The notes under the pieces were generated by a model that ran no database searches, was not told the origin of the DNA, and saw nothing but the letters and a program-made list of their open reading frames with translations. Source: Bacteroidota bacterium (GTDB lineage: Bacteria > Bacteroidota > Bacteroidia > Chitinophagales > Chitinophagaceae). Taken from it: a DNA stretch of 10,141 nt. The first letter of the stretch is position 1. Each line of letters begins with the position of its first letter. Both the position numbers and the translations under genes were made by a program. The stretch is taken from NCBI GenBank assembly GCA_947461015.1, contig CANHIR010000060.1, positions 1 through 10,141 of the forward strand, read 5' to 3'. Shown here piece after piece: positions 1-7,886 of this stretch.

Positions 1-2116
1 ATCGGTATTGTAAGCGACTATTAATATTGAAATTATTTTGCTGCGTATTGTATTGCATAAACGTAGTCCAAAATAATTTAGTACTAAAGTTCCACTCAAT
101 TTTAGGAGAAATTAAAACTAAATTTGTGTTACCATAGGGCTTAGGCAATTCTATTTTATTTATTTCCGCTCTCACTGAAACTTTAAAATGAGGTTGGTTA
201 CGCCAACTTAAGCCCATAGAAAGTCCTTGAACGGTACCATTGTAAAATTGCCCCAAGGTAACCACACCCTCTACGCCAAATAACTTACGCATATCCGAAG
301 CATACATGATTTCAAATTGGTTAAATTGATAAAATCCTGCAGGTATTGGTTTGGCATCTGTAAATGAAATAGGATACAATAAGTTCAAGCTGGTATTGCT
401 CAATGATATATTGAAGAAAGAGGCATTTTTAAAATCGGTTTGGATACTAAATTTCGCATCTGATTGATTTAAGCTATTATCTGGATGAAATGTAGCAAAA
501 TCTTCTATTTTGAATTGAAGCTTTCCAATGGGACCCGTTGCCGGCATAATTTTATAACCAATTTGATTAAATGTATTTCCGAATCCTAAACGAATAGTGG
601 TATCTCTTTCAGCATCGTAATTTTCAATCATTTGAACAAAACCCATGTCGGTATAATAGTTCTTACCTACATTTCCAACCATAGTGATAAAACTCCAATT
701 AGTTCTTTCACTCATAAATCCTCCTTGTACATATTTATCCTGATCCGTAACAGTAGGTTTAAATGCTTGATGATAATCGGCCCATGCGCTAAATGTCCCC
801 GAGGTATTAGAGTATTCAAAAGTGACCCCTGCATTTCTACCGTATTTGTCTAAAGGGTTTTTCTTTGCTTCCGCTTCAGAAATGTAATTCTCGCGATTTA
901 AGAAATAGGTTTTAACCACAGAACGTTTAAGTACACTTCGTTGCATTGTAAATGCCGAAAAATTTTCGGGGGAGTAATTGCCTTGCTTACCTGTTTGCAT
1001 ATTCATTATCCCAATTCTTGTAGCTGTATTCAAGTTCCCAGACAATCTTGCACCAAATAAAATAGGTATTCTGTTTCCTTCTTTGTCTAAACCAATGGTT
1101 CGAGAATAAAATGGTCGAATGGGAGGAATACCAAAATTTGAAAACAAATCGGCGTTCTCTAAAAAAAAGTTTCTTTTTTCAGGTAGAAAAATATTGAAAC
1201 GAGTAAGATTGGTTACTTGTTGATCCACTTCCACTTGAGAAAAATCTGGATTCACTGTTAAGTCTAAATTTAAAGATGCATTCAAAGCCACTTTTGCATC
1301 AAAACCTGCATTTGCATTGGTACTTAATGTTTTCCCATTTTCTTTATCTTCATTGCTATTTCCATTTACATAGGGCAAGAAAATAATATTTTTAGAAGTT
1401 GCTGGCGATCCTGTGCTTGGCCAATTTAGCATACCCGTGTATCCTAAGTCATAAGAACGGAAAATGGCAGGCACTTTTGACCAAGTACTGTATTCGTTAT
1501 TCTTTGCATCAATACGCACAAAGTTCATTCCCCAGTGTAATTGTTTGGGATCGTAGCGGATTGATTTTAATGGGATCATAATTTCTGCAATCCAAAAACT
1601 TCCATAATCTTTTGTAGCGGAAAACCATTTGCTGTCCCAGCTCCAAGAAGGCTTGTCATCAAAGCTATTACTTAATTGATCATCGGATTGAACATTCAAT
1701 GCACTCACCACAAAATAAAATCCATTTGTTTTTTTATTTTGAGGGTCTAACATTATACCTACACCATCATTGCCGTCGTGCCCAATGTCTCTTTTTAATC
1801 CTTTAATGAGTGCTGTACCACTATCATATACTTTAAATGCAAAGTATAAATTTTCGTTATCAAAAGTGATGCGGACTTCTGTTTGTCTTTTTGCATCACC
1901 AACATTATTAGGATATTTTTTATTAAAATGTTGAGCTACTTCGGTGGAGATCCAAATGGGTTCATCCATAACCCCGTCTATTTTTATTTTATTTGAGGTA
2001 GGCTGAATATTATATTGGAACTGTTTTTGAAAATCACTTATGTTTTGAGCTGAAACAGCCTGATTAGCAAGCAGTGTAAATACAAAAGCAATAAAATTGA
2101 ATAGCTGTTTTCTCAT
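1..2116 (-). CDS. DUF5916 / CBM9-like outer-membrane protein, C-terminus cut by window edge
   Basis: The frame is open from an ATG at 2116 to the left edge: 705 codons with no stop, so the 3' end is missing. Residues 1-23 form a Sec signal peptide (basic MRKQ, hydrophobic core, likely cut at VSA|QN). The N-terminal part carries a CBM9-like fold signature, IDGVMDEPIW at 46-55. The DUF5916 region has its hallmark motifs: NPDFSQVEVDQQ (289-300), FLPEKRNFFLENADLFS (about 310-326) and IRPFYSRTIG (333-342). The rest is rich in alternating aromatic and polar residues, as in beta-barrel proteins, and the last visible residues (NINSRLQYR) resemble the final strands, so probably only a few tens of residues are lost. 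The family is common in Bacteroidota. Its function is not established, and a cell-surface or outer-membrane role is inferred. It follows trmD after 78 nt and probably has its own promoter. Confidence 0.88.
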   Translation of the reverse strand, partial: MRKQLFNFIAFVFTLLANQAVSAQNISDFQKQFQYNIQPTSNKIKIDGVMDEPIWISTEVAQHFNKKYPNNVGDAKRQTEVRITFDNENLYFAFKVYDSGTALIKGLKRDIGHDGNDGVGIMLDPQNKKTNGFYFVVSALNVQSDDQLSNSFDDKPSWSWDSKWFSATKDYGSFWIAEIMIPLKSIRYDPKQLHWGMNFVRIDAKNNEYSTWSKVPAIFRSYDLGYTGMLNWPSTGSPATSKNIIFLPYVNGNSNEDKENGKTLSTNANAGFDAKVALNASLNLDLTVNPDFSQVEVDQQVTNLTRFNIFLPEKRNFFLENADLFSNFGIPPIRPFYSRTIGLDKEGNRIPILFGARLSGNLNTATRIGIMNMQTGKQGNYSPENFSAFTMQRSVLKRSVVKTYFLNRENYISEAEAKKNPLDKYGRNAGVTFEYSNTSGTFSAWADYHQAFKPTVTDQDKYVQGGFMSERTNWSFITMVGNVGKNYYTDMGFVQMIENYDAERDTTIRLGFGNTFNQIGYKIMPATGPIGKLQFKIEDFATFHPDNSLNQSDAKFSIQTDFKNASFFNISLSNTSLNLLYPISFTDAKPIPAGFYQFNQFEIMYASDMRKLFGVEGVVTLGQFYNGTVQGLSMGLSWRNQPHFKVSVRAEINKIELPKPYGNTNLVLISPKIEWNFSTKLFWTTFMQYNTQQNNFNINSRLQYR

Positions 2117-2123
2117 TAGGGTG

Positions 2124-2131
2124 CAAATATC
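2124..2131 (-). promoter_or_regulatory. Probable Bacteroidota -7 element upstream of the DUF5916 gene
   Basis: On the minus strand the sequence reads GATATTTGCACCCTA followed directly by the ATG. GATATTTG matches the TAnnTTTG consensus at all positions but the first, and the TTTGCACCC extension resembles TTTGCTACCC before ffh. No clear TTG (-33) is visible 19-21 nt upstream. If used, transcription would begin only a few nt before the start codon, giving a very short or absent leader. Confidence 0.4.
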
Positions 2132-2194
2132 CTTTTTGTAACGATGTAATTGCTAAATAGGGGCAAAAATTTAAACAAAAAAGGTATAAACGGC

Positions 2195-2875
2195 TTAATC
2201 TTTCTTTAAAATGTCAGGTCTGCGTTGTTTTGTGCGTTGAAGGGCTTGTTCTTGTCTCCAAACGTCTACTTTTTTAGGGTCGCCGGTTAATAGAACTGGA
2301 GGTACTTCTAAATCTCTGAAATTGGCAGGTCTAGAATAAACGGGAGGAGCTAATAAATTATCCTGAAACGAATCGGTTAGTGCCGAAGTCTCATCATTCA
2401 ATACCCCAGGGATAAGCCTGCCCACTGCATCTACAATAACGGCAGCTGCCAATTCACCTCCACTTAATACATAGTCGCCAATTGAAATTTCTTGGGTAAC
2501 ATATATGTCGCGAATGCGTTGATCAATTCCTTTATAATGTCCACAAATAAGGAGGATTCTATTTTTTAAAGAAAGCGTATTGGCGTCCTTCTGATCAAAT
2601 GTTTTTCCGTCGGGTGTTACAAATATAATTTCATCAAACTTTCCTTCTTGTTGTAACTCATCAATCGCATTGGCCAAAGGCTCGCACATAATCACCATGC
2701 CTGCACCACCACCGTATTGATAATCGTCCACTTGACCATGCTTATTAATAGCCCATTTTCTTAATTGATGTAGCTTAATGTTTAGGTGTCCTCTTTCTTG
2801 CGCGCGCTTCATAATGCTATGCTCAAAAGGGCTAGTTAAAAGTTCGGGCAATACAGTTAATATTTCTATGGTCAT
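2195..2875 (-). CDS. trmD: tRNA (guanine-N1-)-methyltransferase TrmD
   Basis: TrmD transfers a methyl group from S-adenosylmethionine to N1 of G37 in tRNAs reading certain codons, which prevents +1 frameshifting. It is a cytoplasmic dimer of the SPOUT (trefoil-knot) class. The 226-residue product shows the family motifs in order: YGGGAGM at 54-60, CGHYKGIDQRI at 111-121 and SIGDYVLSGGELAA at 131-144 (SAM-binding knot), then GRLIPGVL at 152-159 and TDSF at 167-170. R153 and D168 appear to match the catalytic Arg154 and Asp169 of the E. coli enzyme. It is shorter than the E. coli protein (255 aa) at the C-terminus. The ATG lies 9 nt after the stop of the S4-domain gene, so co-transcription is likely. 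It is not next to rpsP or rplS here. Confidence 0.97.
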   Translation of the reverse strand: MTIEILTVLPELLTSPFEHSIMKRAQERGHLNIKLHQLRKWAINKHGQVDDYQYGGGAGMVIMCEPLANAIDELQQEGKFDEIIFVTPDGKTFDQKDANTLSLKNRILLICGHYKGIDQRIRDIYVTQEISIGDYVLSGGELAAAVIVDAVGRLIPGVLNDETSALTDSFQDNLLAPPVYSRPANFRDLEVPPVLLTGDPKKVDVWRQEQALQRTKQRRPDILKKD

Positions 2876-2884
2876 ATCGCAAAG

Positions 2885-3280
2885 TTAATCCAAAAAGTCC
2901 CCTAAATCGCGTCGGTTCTTTTTTGTTGGTCTTCCTATTTTACTTAATCTTTTTCCTGTTTGGAAAGTGGCGGCCACTTGTCTTACTCTTTCTAGTTCTT
3001 CCACAGGGGTAAGGTCTTCATAATATTGTATGGCTTCGGCATATGCCATGCGGGTCTCTAAAATTTGGGTAACGCGCAATGTCCAGTTTTTATGTTCAGT
3101 TCTTGCTTCATAAATATCTCCCACTACAACTGCACGTGAAGCTTTCACGTTTTCACCTTTTAATTTTACTCTTCCTTTATCAATGGCTTCTGTAGCTTGG
3201 CTCCTAGTTTTAAAAACGCGAATGGACCAAAGGTATTTATCCAGCCTTACTTTTTCTTTTTTTTCAGTTGTTGCTTTCAT
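2885..3280 (-). CDS. RNA-binding S4 domain protein, Hsp15 (HslR) family
   Basis: This is a 131-residue basic protein with an S4 RNA-binding domain at about 11-65: VRLDKYLWSIRVFKTRSQA, then DKGRVKLKGENVKASRAVVVGD. The C-terminal tail GRPTKKNRRDL (117-127) is characteristic of Hsp15, whose E. coli member (133 aa) binds free 50S subunits carrying a stalled nascent chain and helps recycle them. That role is inferred from the family. The length matches E. coli Hsp15. The ATG at 3280 is 3 nt after the stop of the M20 peptidase gene, and trmD follows 9 nt downstream, so all three probably share a message. The N-terminus is Lys/Glu-rich and encoded by an A-rich stretch with a run of eight A on the coding strand (3257-3264). 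Confidence 0.88.
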   Translation of the reverse strand: MKATTEKKEKVRLDKYLWSIRVFKTRSQATEAIDKGRVKLKGENVKASRAVVVGDIYEARTEHKNWTLRVTQILETRMAYAEAIQYYEDLTPVEELERVRQVAATFQTGKRLSKIGRPTKKNRRDLGDFLD

Positions 3281-3283
3281 GCC

Positions 3284-4654
3284 TTATGCATTTTTATCTG
3301 CAAAGAATTTGTGAAAATAAGGAATGGTTTCAATGCCTTTATAGAAATTAACAATGTCGTATTTTTCGTTAGGGCTATGTAAATTATCGCTATCCAAACC
3401 AAATCCCATGAATACAATTTTTAATCCCAATTCTTTTTCAAATAAAGAACAAATTGGAATACTTCCACCTCCTCTTACTGGGATGGGCTCCTTGCCAAAA
3501 GTAGTGGTAATGGCCTTAGCAGCACTTTTATATTCATGAGAATCTATTGGTGTCATATAAGGTTCTCCCCCATGATGTTCAAATGCACTAACAGTTACAT
3601 TTGGAGGTGCAATTTTTTTGAAATGCTCCAATACCATTGCAGTTATTTTTTCGGAAGACTGGTTTGGTACTAAACGACAAGATATTTTAGCAAATGCCTT
3701 GGAAGGCAAAACAGTTTTTGCACCTTCGCCAGTATAGCCGCCCCAAATTCCATTTACTTCTAAGGTTGGACGTATACCCGTTCTTTCGTTGGTACTATAA
3801 CCCTTTTCCCCCCATACTTCTTTTATACCTAAATCAGCAGACCATTCCTTTAAATCAAATGGAGCTTCTGCCATTTTTTTTCTTTCTGCATCGGTAGATT
3901 CAACTACATCATCATAGAATCCTGGTATGGTAATATGATTGTTTTCATCGTGACAAGAAGCAATCATTTTTGATAAGATGGTAATTGGATTGGCCACCGC
4001 ACCTCCATATACGCCACTATGTAAATCACGGTTAGGGCCGGTCACTTCAATTTCAATATAGCTAAGTCCACGTACGCCAATATCAATAGACGGGCTGTCC
4101 ATACTAATCATAGCAGTATCACTAATTAAGATAACATCTGCTTTTAATAAATCATGATTGGCTTTTACAAATGTGGCTAAATTTGGACTTCCAATTTCTT
4201 CTTCCCCTTCAATGATGAATTTAATATTGGTACAAAGGGTATTGGTCTTTGTCATTATTTCTAATGCCTTCACATGCATATAAAATTGCCCTTTATCGTC
4301 ACAAGCACCACGTGCAAATATTTTTCCATCAATAATGGTTGGATCAAATGGTCCACTATTCCAAAGTTCTAATGGCTCTGCTGGTTGCACATCATAGTGT
4401 CCATAAACTAAAACGGTTGGAAAATTAGGGTTTACCATTAATTCACCATAAACAATAGGATGCCCTGCTGTCTCATAAATTTTTGTTGTATGCGCACCAG
4501 CATCATGCAATGATTTTTCCACTGCTTTTGCGCAGGTTAACATATCGTCCTTATTTTCACTTTTAGCACTAATGCTTGGGATCCTTAACAAATCCAATAA
4601 TTCGTTTAAAAATCTTTCTTTGTGTTCTTCTTGAAATTGTTTCCAGCTATTCAT
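3284..4654 (-). CDS. M20 family metallopeptidase (dipeptidase, carnosinase-like)
   Basis: A 456-residue di-zinc (or Mn) peptidase of the M20A/carnosine-dipeptidase type, expected to hydrolyse dipeptides in the cytoplasm, as no signal peptide is visible. Metal-site motifs are complete: GHYDVQP with H86, ACDDKG with bridging D119, EGEEEIGS with general base E152 and ligand E153, ISDT with D179, and DNLHSPNE with H426. The lid/dimerisation domain (about 195-345) starts with GVRGLSYIEIEVTG and holds LHSGVYGG with H212, which in the dimeric enzymes reaches the partner's active site. RGGGSIPI at 394-401 is the substrate-carboxylate loop. The length is normal for the family. The start is ATG; its upstream A/T-rich leader has no Shine-Dalgarno. 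It lies 36 nt after the CDF transporter gene and 3 nt before the S4-domain gene. The exact substrate cannot be told from sequence. Confidence 0.94.
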   Translation of the reverse strand: MNSWKQFQEEHKERFLNELLDLLRIPSISAKSENKDDMLTCAKAVEKSLHDAGAHTTKIYETAGHPIVYGELMVNPNFPTVLVYGHYDVQPAEPLELWNSGPFDPTIIDGKIFARGACDDKGQFYMHVKALEIMTKTNTLCTNIKFIIEGEEEIGSPNLATFVKANHDLLKADVILISDTAMISMDSPSIDIGVRGLSYIEIEVTGPNRDLHSGVYGGAVANPITILSKMIASCHDENNHITIPGFYDDVVESTDAERKKMAEAPFDLKEWSADLGIKEVWGEKGYSTNERTGIRPTLEVNGIWGGYTGEGAKTVLPSKAFAKISCRLVPNQSSEKITAMVLEHFKKIAPPNVTVSAFEHHGGEPYMTPIDSHEYKSAAKAITTTFGKEPIPVRGGGSIPICSLFEKELGLKIVFMGFGLDSDNLHSPNEKYDIVNFYKGIETIPYFHKFFADKNA

Positions 4655-4690
4655 AAAATTTATTTTTTCAATGTTTATGTCAATTCGATT

Positions 4691-5674
4691 TTAAAGTTGA
4701 TGTTTTGTGTTCGCTAATACATTTTCCATACTCCAGTTTAATTTTCTTTGGAAGGGTGCTTGCCTTTGATCACATAGCTCAAGTGTACAAATGGCACAGC
4801 TAAATGGCATACATCCATCAATATGAATAAAAAATTCAACACTGTCTCCAAATTTACTTTTTATGAGATCAGTGAACTGATCCATAACCCGATGCGCTTC
4901 ATGCACATTCAAATACCAAGGCATTGTTAAATGACAATCAATATGTAACAGTGGTCCGTATTTTATCACTCTTAAATTATGTAAATCAATCCAATTTTTA
5001 TTTCTATTTGCGTCTAATTCTTCAATGACGTTTTCTAGTAAAGCCATATCTGCTTCGTCCATTATTCCAGCAAGGGAAGCACGTAAAATTTTATAACCAT
5101 CGTAAAGAACCCATACACCCAATAATGCAGCGATGATGGCATCCACTTTTTGTATACCTGTTACTATTAAAATTAACAAACCAGCTGCTACTGAAAAAGT
5201 GGTAAAAAAATCAATTAAAAATAATTTACCACTTGTCTTTAATGTGGAAGAATTATTCTTTTTGCCCATACGCAATACAAATAAGGCTGTTGTTATATTA
5301 ATTGTAGCAATTATAATTAATAACCAAAAACCATTCCCTAAATTATGCAAGGTGCCTGGATTAAAATAGCTTTGAATAGATTGGTAAAGAATTAAACAGC
5401 CTACCCCAATAATTAAACTGCCCTGAAAAGCAGAAGAAACAAACTCGGCTTTCCCATGTCCATAGGGATGGTCCTTGTCTTTGGGTTTTGCAGCTATATA
5501 CATGCTATAAGATCCAACCAAGGTAGCAATGATATTCACCACACTTTCTAAAGTATCAGACAAAACCGACAAGGCATGGGTCATAAAAAACACGACCATT
5601 TTTAATGCAAAAACTACAACGGTTAGCGCAGTTAAATAGTATTGAGCTTTAAGATTTTTTTTAAGGTTATGCAC
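4691..5674 (-). CDS. Cation diffusion facilitator (CDF) family transporter with Cys-rich tail
   Basis: A 327-residue inner-membrane metal/proton antiporter of the CDF family, expected to export divalent cations (Zn, Fe, Mn or similar). Six membrane segments are visible at about 12-31, 37-60, 80-100, 114-134, 151-171 and 177-195, followed by a cytoplasmic domain to about 287. The YiiP-type loop DHPYGHGKAE (68-77) carries D66, H69 and H73. Cytoplasmic-site residues H248, H261, H284 and D286 are also present. The transport site in TM2/TM5 is non-canonical (E43, N47, L151, D155 by ungapped comparison with YiiP). The C-terminus has four cysteines, C288, C293, C296 and C301, possibly a metal-binding motif. 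The start must be GTG: a TAA lies four codons upstream and there is no ATG between. It sits 30 nt after the SOD gene and 36 nt before the M20 gene. Confidence 0.9.
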   Translation of the reverse strand: MHNLKKNLKAQYYLTALTVVVFALKMVVFFMTHALSVLSDTLESVVNIIATLVGSYSMYIAAKPKDKDHPYGHGKAEFVSSAFQGSLIIGVGCLILYQSIQSYFNPGTLHNLGNGFWLLIIIATINITTALFVLRMGKKNNSSTLKTSGKLFLIDFFTTFSVAAGLLILIVTGIQKVDAIIAALLGVWVLYDGYKILRASLAGIMDEADMALLENVIEELDANRNKNWIDLHNLRVIKYGPLLHIDCHLTMPWYLNVHEAHRVMDQFTDLIKSKFGDSVEFFIHIDGCMPFSCAICTLELCDQRQAPFQRKLNWSMENVLANTKHQL

Positions 5675-5704
5675 GAAATAAAATTAGATAGTTGGGGGGA
5701 CTTA

Positions 5705-6445
5705 TTATTTTGAAAATGCTTCGGCATATCTTTTTTGAACGAATTCCCAGTTTACAATATTCCACCAAGCATTAATATAGTCGGGACGTTTGTTTTGATA
5801 TTTCAAATAATATGCATGTTCCCAAACATCAAGGCCTAATAATGGTGTTCCCTGCAGTTCGGCAATATCCATTAATGGGTTATCTTGATTAGGTGTTGAA
5901 GAAACAGCTAATGTGCCATCTGCTTTTACCAATAACCAAGCCCAGCCACTTCCAAATCTTGTTTTGGCAGCTTCACCAAAGGCTTTTTGAAAATCAGCGA
6001 ATGATCCAAATGTTTTTGTAATGGCATCTGCCAAAGGGCCAGTGGGTGCAGTGGATGGCGACGGTTTCATGAGTTGCCAAAACAATTCATGATTGTAATG
6101 TCCACCAGCATTATTGCGCATTTTAGCGGAATATTTAGAAATAGATTTCAATAAAACGGTTAAGGAAGTGCTTGCAGTGTCTACTTTTTCTGCAACACAA
6201 GCATCCGCCAAGTTCTTTGCATAGGTAGCTGCATGTTTTGTATAGTGAATTTCCATGGTCATCGCATCTATGAATGGCTCTAAAGCAATATATGCATAAG
6301 GTAATGGTTGCTGTGTATAATCAGAACCGTTGTTTAACAAAGCAGAAGACGTCATTTTTGTCAACAATGGCATTGTTGCTAATGCAATACCTGCTTTGCC
6401 AGTTTTGGTTAAAAATTGGCGACGGTTTTGGATCTCAGATTTCAT
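5705..6445 (-). CDS. Superoxide dismutase, Mn-type by sequence, Tat-exported
   Basis: Converts superoxide to hydrogen peroxide and oxygen. The SOD domain (about 48-246) keeps all four metal ligands: H67 (MEIHYTKH), H119 (GGHYNHELFW), and D206 and H210 (DVWEHAYY), plus second-shell H71 and Y75. G115 and Q187 (PNQD) occupy the positions typical of Mn-SOD (Fe-SOD has Gln at the first and usually Ala at the second), so it is Mn-type or cambialistic rather than classical Fe-SOD. The first 40 or so residues are an extension with a twin-arginine motif, NRRQFLTK (R8, R9), and a mildly hydrophobic stretch (18-28), so export by Tat to the periplasm is likely. This agrees with a neighbouring envelope gene, the LptF/G permease, which ends 4 nt upstream. 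The gene could be called sodA or sodB by different pipelines, so no symbol is given. Confidence 0.95.
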   Translation of the reverse strand: MKSEIQNRRQFLTKTGKAGIALATMPLLTKMTSSALLNNGSDYTQQPLPYAYIALEPFIDAMTMEIHYTKHAATYAKNLADACVAEKVDTASTSLTVLLKSISKYSAKMRNNAGGHYNHELFWQLMKPSPSTAPTGPLADAITKTFGSFADFQKAFGEAAKTRFGSGWAWLLVKADGTLAVSSTPNQDNPLMDIAELQGTPLLGLDVWEHAYYLKYQNKRPDYINAWWNIVNWEFVQKRYAEAFSK

Positions 6446-6449
6446 AAAA

Positions 6450-7877
6450 TTATTTTTTAAAGTACTTACGTAAAGTTACTTTAATTGGCTGTAAAAGTCG
6501 ATAGTAAAATTCCTGGTTAAACAATTGCGAGTCTCGCATTGCTTTGTAGGTTAAAAATATGCCAACTGGGATTAAGATAGCCGAGGAAAACCACATGCCG
6601 GTGTACACATTCCACTCTCCAGACTTGGCAAATTTCTCGCCAAAATTATTTAGCAAGAAAAAAACAACAAAAAATATAATTGCCAATACCAAGGGGGTTC
6701 CAAGACCACCTTTTCTAATGATAGACCCAAGTGGCGCTCCTATTAAGAAAAGCACTATACAAGCAAAAGACAAAGTAAATTTCCGATGCCATTCAATAGC
6801 ATGGTAAGCTCCCGCTGTTATATTGTCTTTGTAGTTATCGCGTATGGGGGTTAAATTATTAAAGATGCTTGAAAATTGATAACCAATTGCTTCATTAATG
6901 CTAGCGGATAATGAATCTGGAATAATTTCGTTGAATTTATTTACTGGTTTCATTTTAGGTAGCGCTGAAAATAATTTTACGCTATCCCTAAAACTCATAA
7001 ATCTTAAATAAGGAGTAACTTCTCTTCTTACTTTTTTAACAAAAATGCTATCTCTATTTTTTAAAGAATCCATTGCTTTATTAAGTTGTCTAACACTAAG
7101 CATTTTTGGATCATAAATATTATCATTAAGCTTATTGGATTGAAAGCTTTTAAGGTTAAATACTTTTTTATATTCCTTAAAATTCAATCTTGAAAATTCG
7201 GTATTTGTTGTGTTTTTTAGTCCTCTTTCTTGATATCTCCAGCCATTGAACAATACAAATTCCAAAAACTTTTTGTCTTTGGAAACCCGCATCACCCCTG
7301 ACTCTGCAATAATCATATTATCTTGAAGATTATATTTTTTTTCAAAAATGATAATATTTCTAATAACACTATCGTTGGATTCTTTCTTGCCAATTTTTAT
7401 TACATAGCCATCAATTTTGTCATAGAATACACCTTCTTTTATATCTAATGCAGGTTTTGAAACAATGATTTCATACTTCAAAGAAGTTAATTTCATTTGT
7501 GTTACAGGGATAATATTATTTGCAAATAAGAAAGCGACACCTGCTAAAAAAATTGCAAAAATAAATAAGGGTCGCATAAAGCGAATTAAGGGTATGCCAG
7601 CCGCTTTTATGGCAATTAATTCGAAACTTTCACCCAAATTTCCAAATGTCATGATGGATGAAAATAATAAAGCCAATGGCAAAGCAGTGGTAAAAGTACT
7701 TGCAGAAACTAAACCAATTAATTTGATGATGGTGAATGTATCTAATCCCTTACCAACTAAATCGTCAATGTATAGCCAAAAGAATTGCATTGTCAGCACA
7801 AAAGTAGAAATAGTGAGTGCCGCCAAAAAAGGCCCTATAAATGCCTTTAGAATAAGTATGTCTAATTTTTTAAACAA
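6450..7877 (-). CDS. LptF/LptG family permease (lipopolysaccharide export)
   Basis: A 475-residue inner-membrane protein of the YjgP/YjgQ family. LptF and LptG with the LptB ATPase extract LPS from the inner membrane and pass it to the periplasmic bridge. Three N-terminal membrane segments (about 12-36, 53-78, 101-124) include the family region SFELIAIKAAGI at 84-95. A large periplasmic part (about 125-362) follows, then three more segments (about 368-386, 394-412, 427-445) beginning with EWHRKFTLSFACIVLFLIGA. Which of LptF or LptG this is cannot be decided. The only usable start near the expected N-terminus is TTG at 7877: the upstream gene's TAG is in frame four codons before, and the next Met is residue 30, inside the first helix. 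It lies 9 nt after the START-like gene and 4 nt before the SOD gene, so translation is probably coupled. Confidence 0.92.
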   Translation of the reverse strand: MFKKLDILILKAFIGPFLAALTISTFVLTMQFFWLYIDDLVGKGLDTFTIIKLIGLVSASTFTTALPLALLFSSIMTFGNLGESFELIAIKAAGIPLIRFMRPLFIFAIFLAGVAFLFANNIIPVTQMKLTSLKYEIIVSKPALDIKEGVFYDKIDGYVIKIGKKESNDSVIRNIIIFEKKYNLQDNMIIAESGVMRVSKDKKFLEFVLFNGWRYQERGLKNTTNTEFSRLNFKEYKKVFNLKSFQSNKLNDNIYDPKMLSVRQLNKAMDSLKNRDSIFVKKVRREVTPYLRFMSFRDSVKLFSALPKMKPVNKFNEIIPDSLSASINEAIGYQFSSIFNNLTPIRDNYKDNITAGAYHAIEWHRKFTLSFACIVLFLIGAPLGSIIRKGGLGTPLVLAIIFFVVFFLLNNFGEKFAKSGEWNVYTGMWFSSAILIPVGIFLTYKAMRDSQLFNQEFYYRLLQPIKVTLRKYFKK

Positions 7878-7886
7878 GTTGATTGA

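Noticed and set aside
1161..1168. A8 run (forward strand) in the DUF5916 gene as a phase-variation tract
   Set aside because: It encodes the conserved Phe pair of the FFLEN motif, the frame is intact, and a run of eight is not unusual at this base composition.
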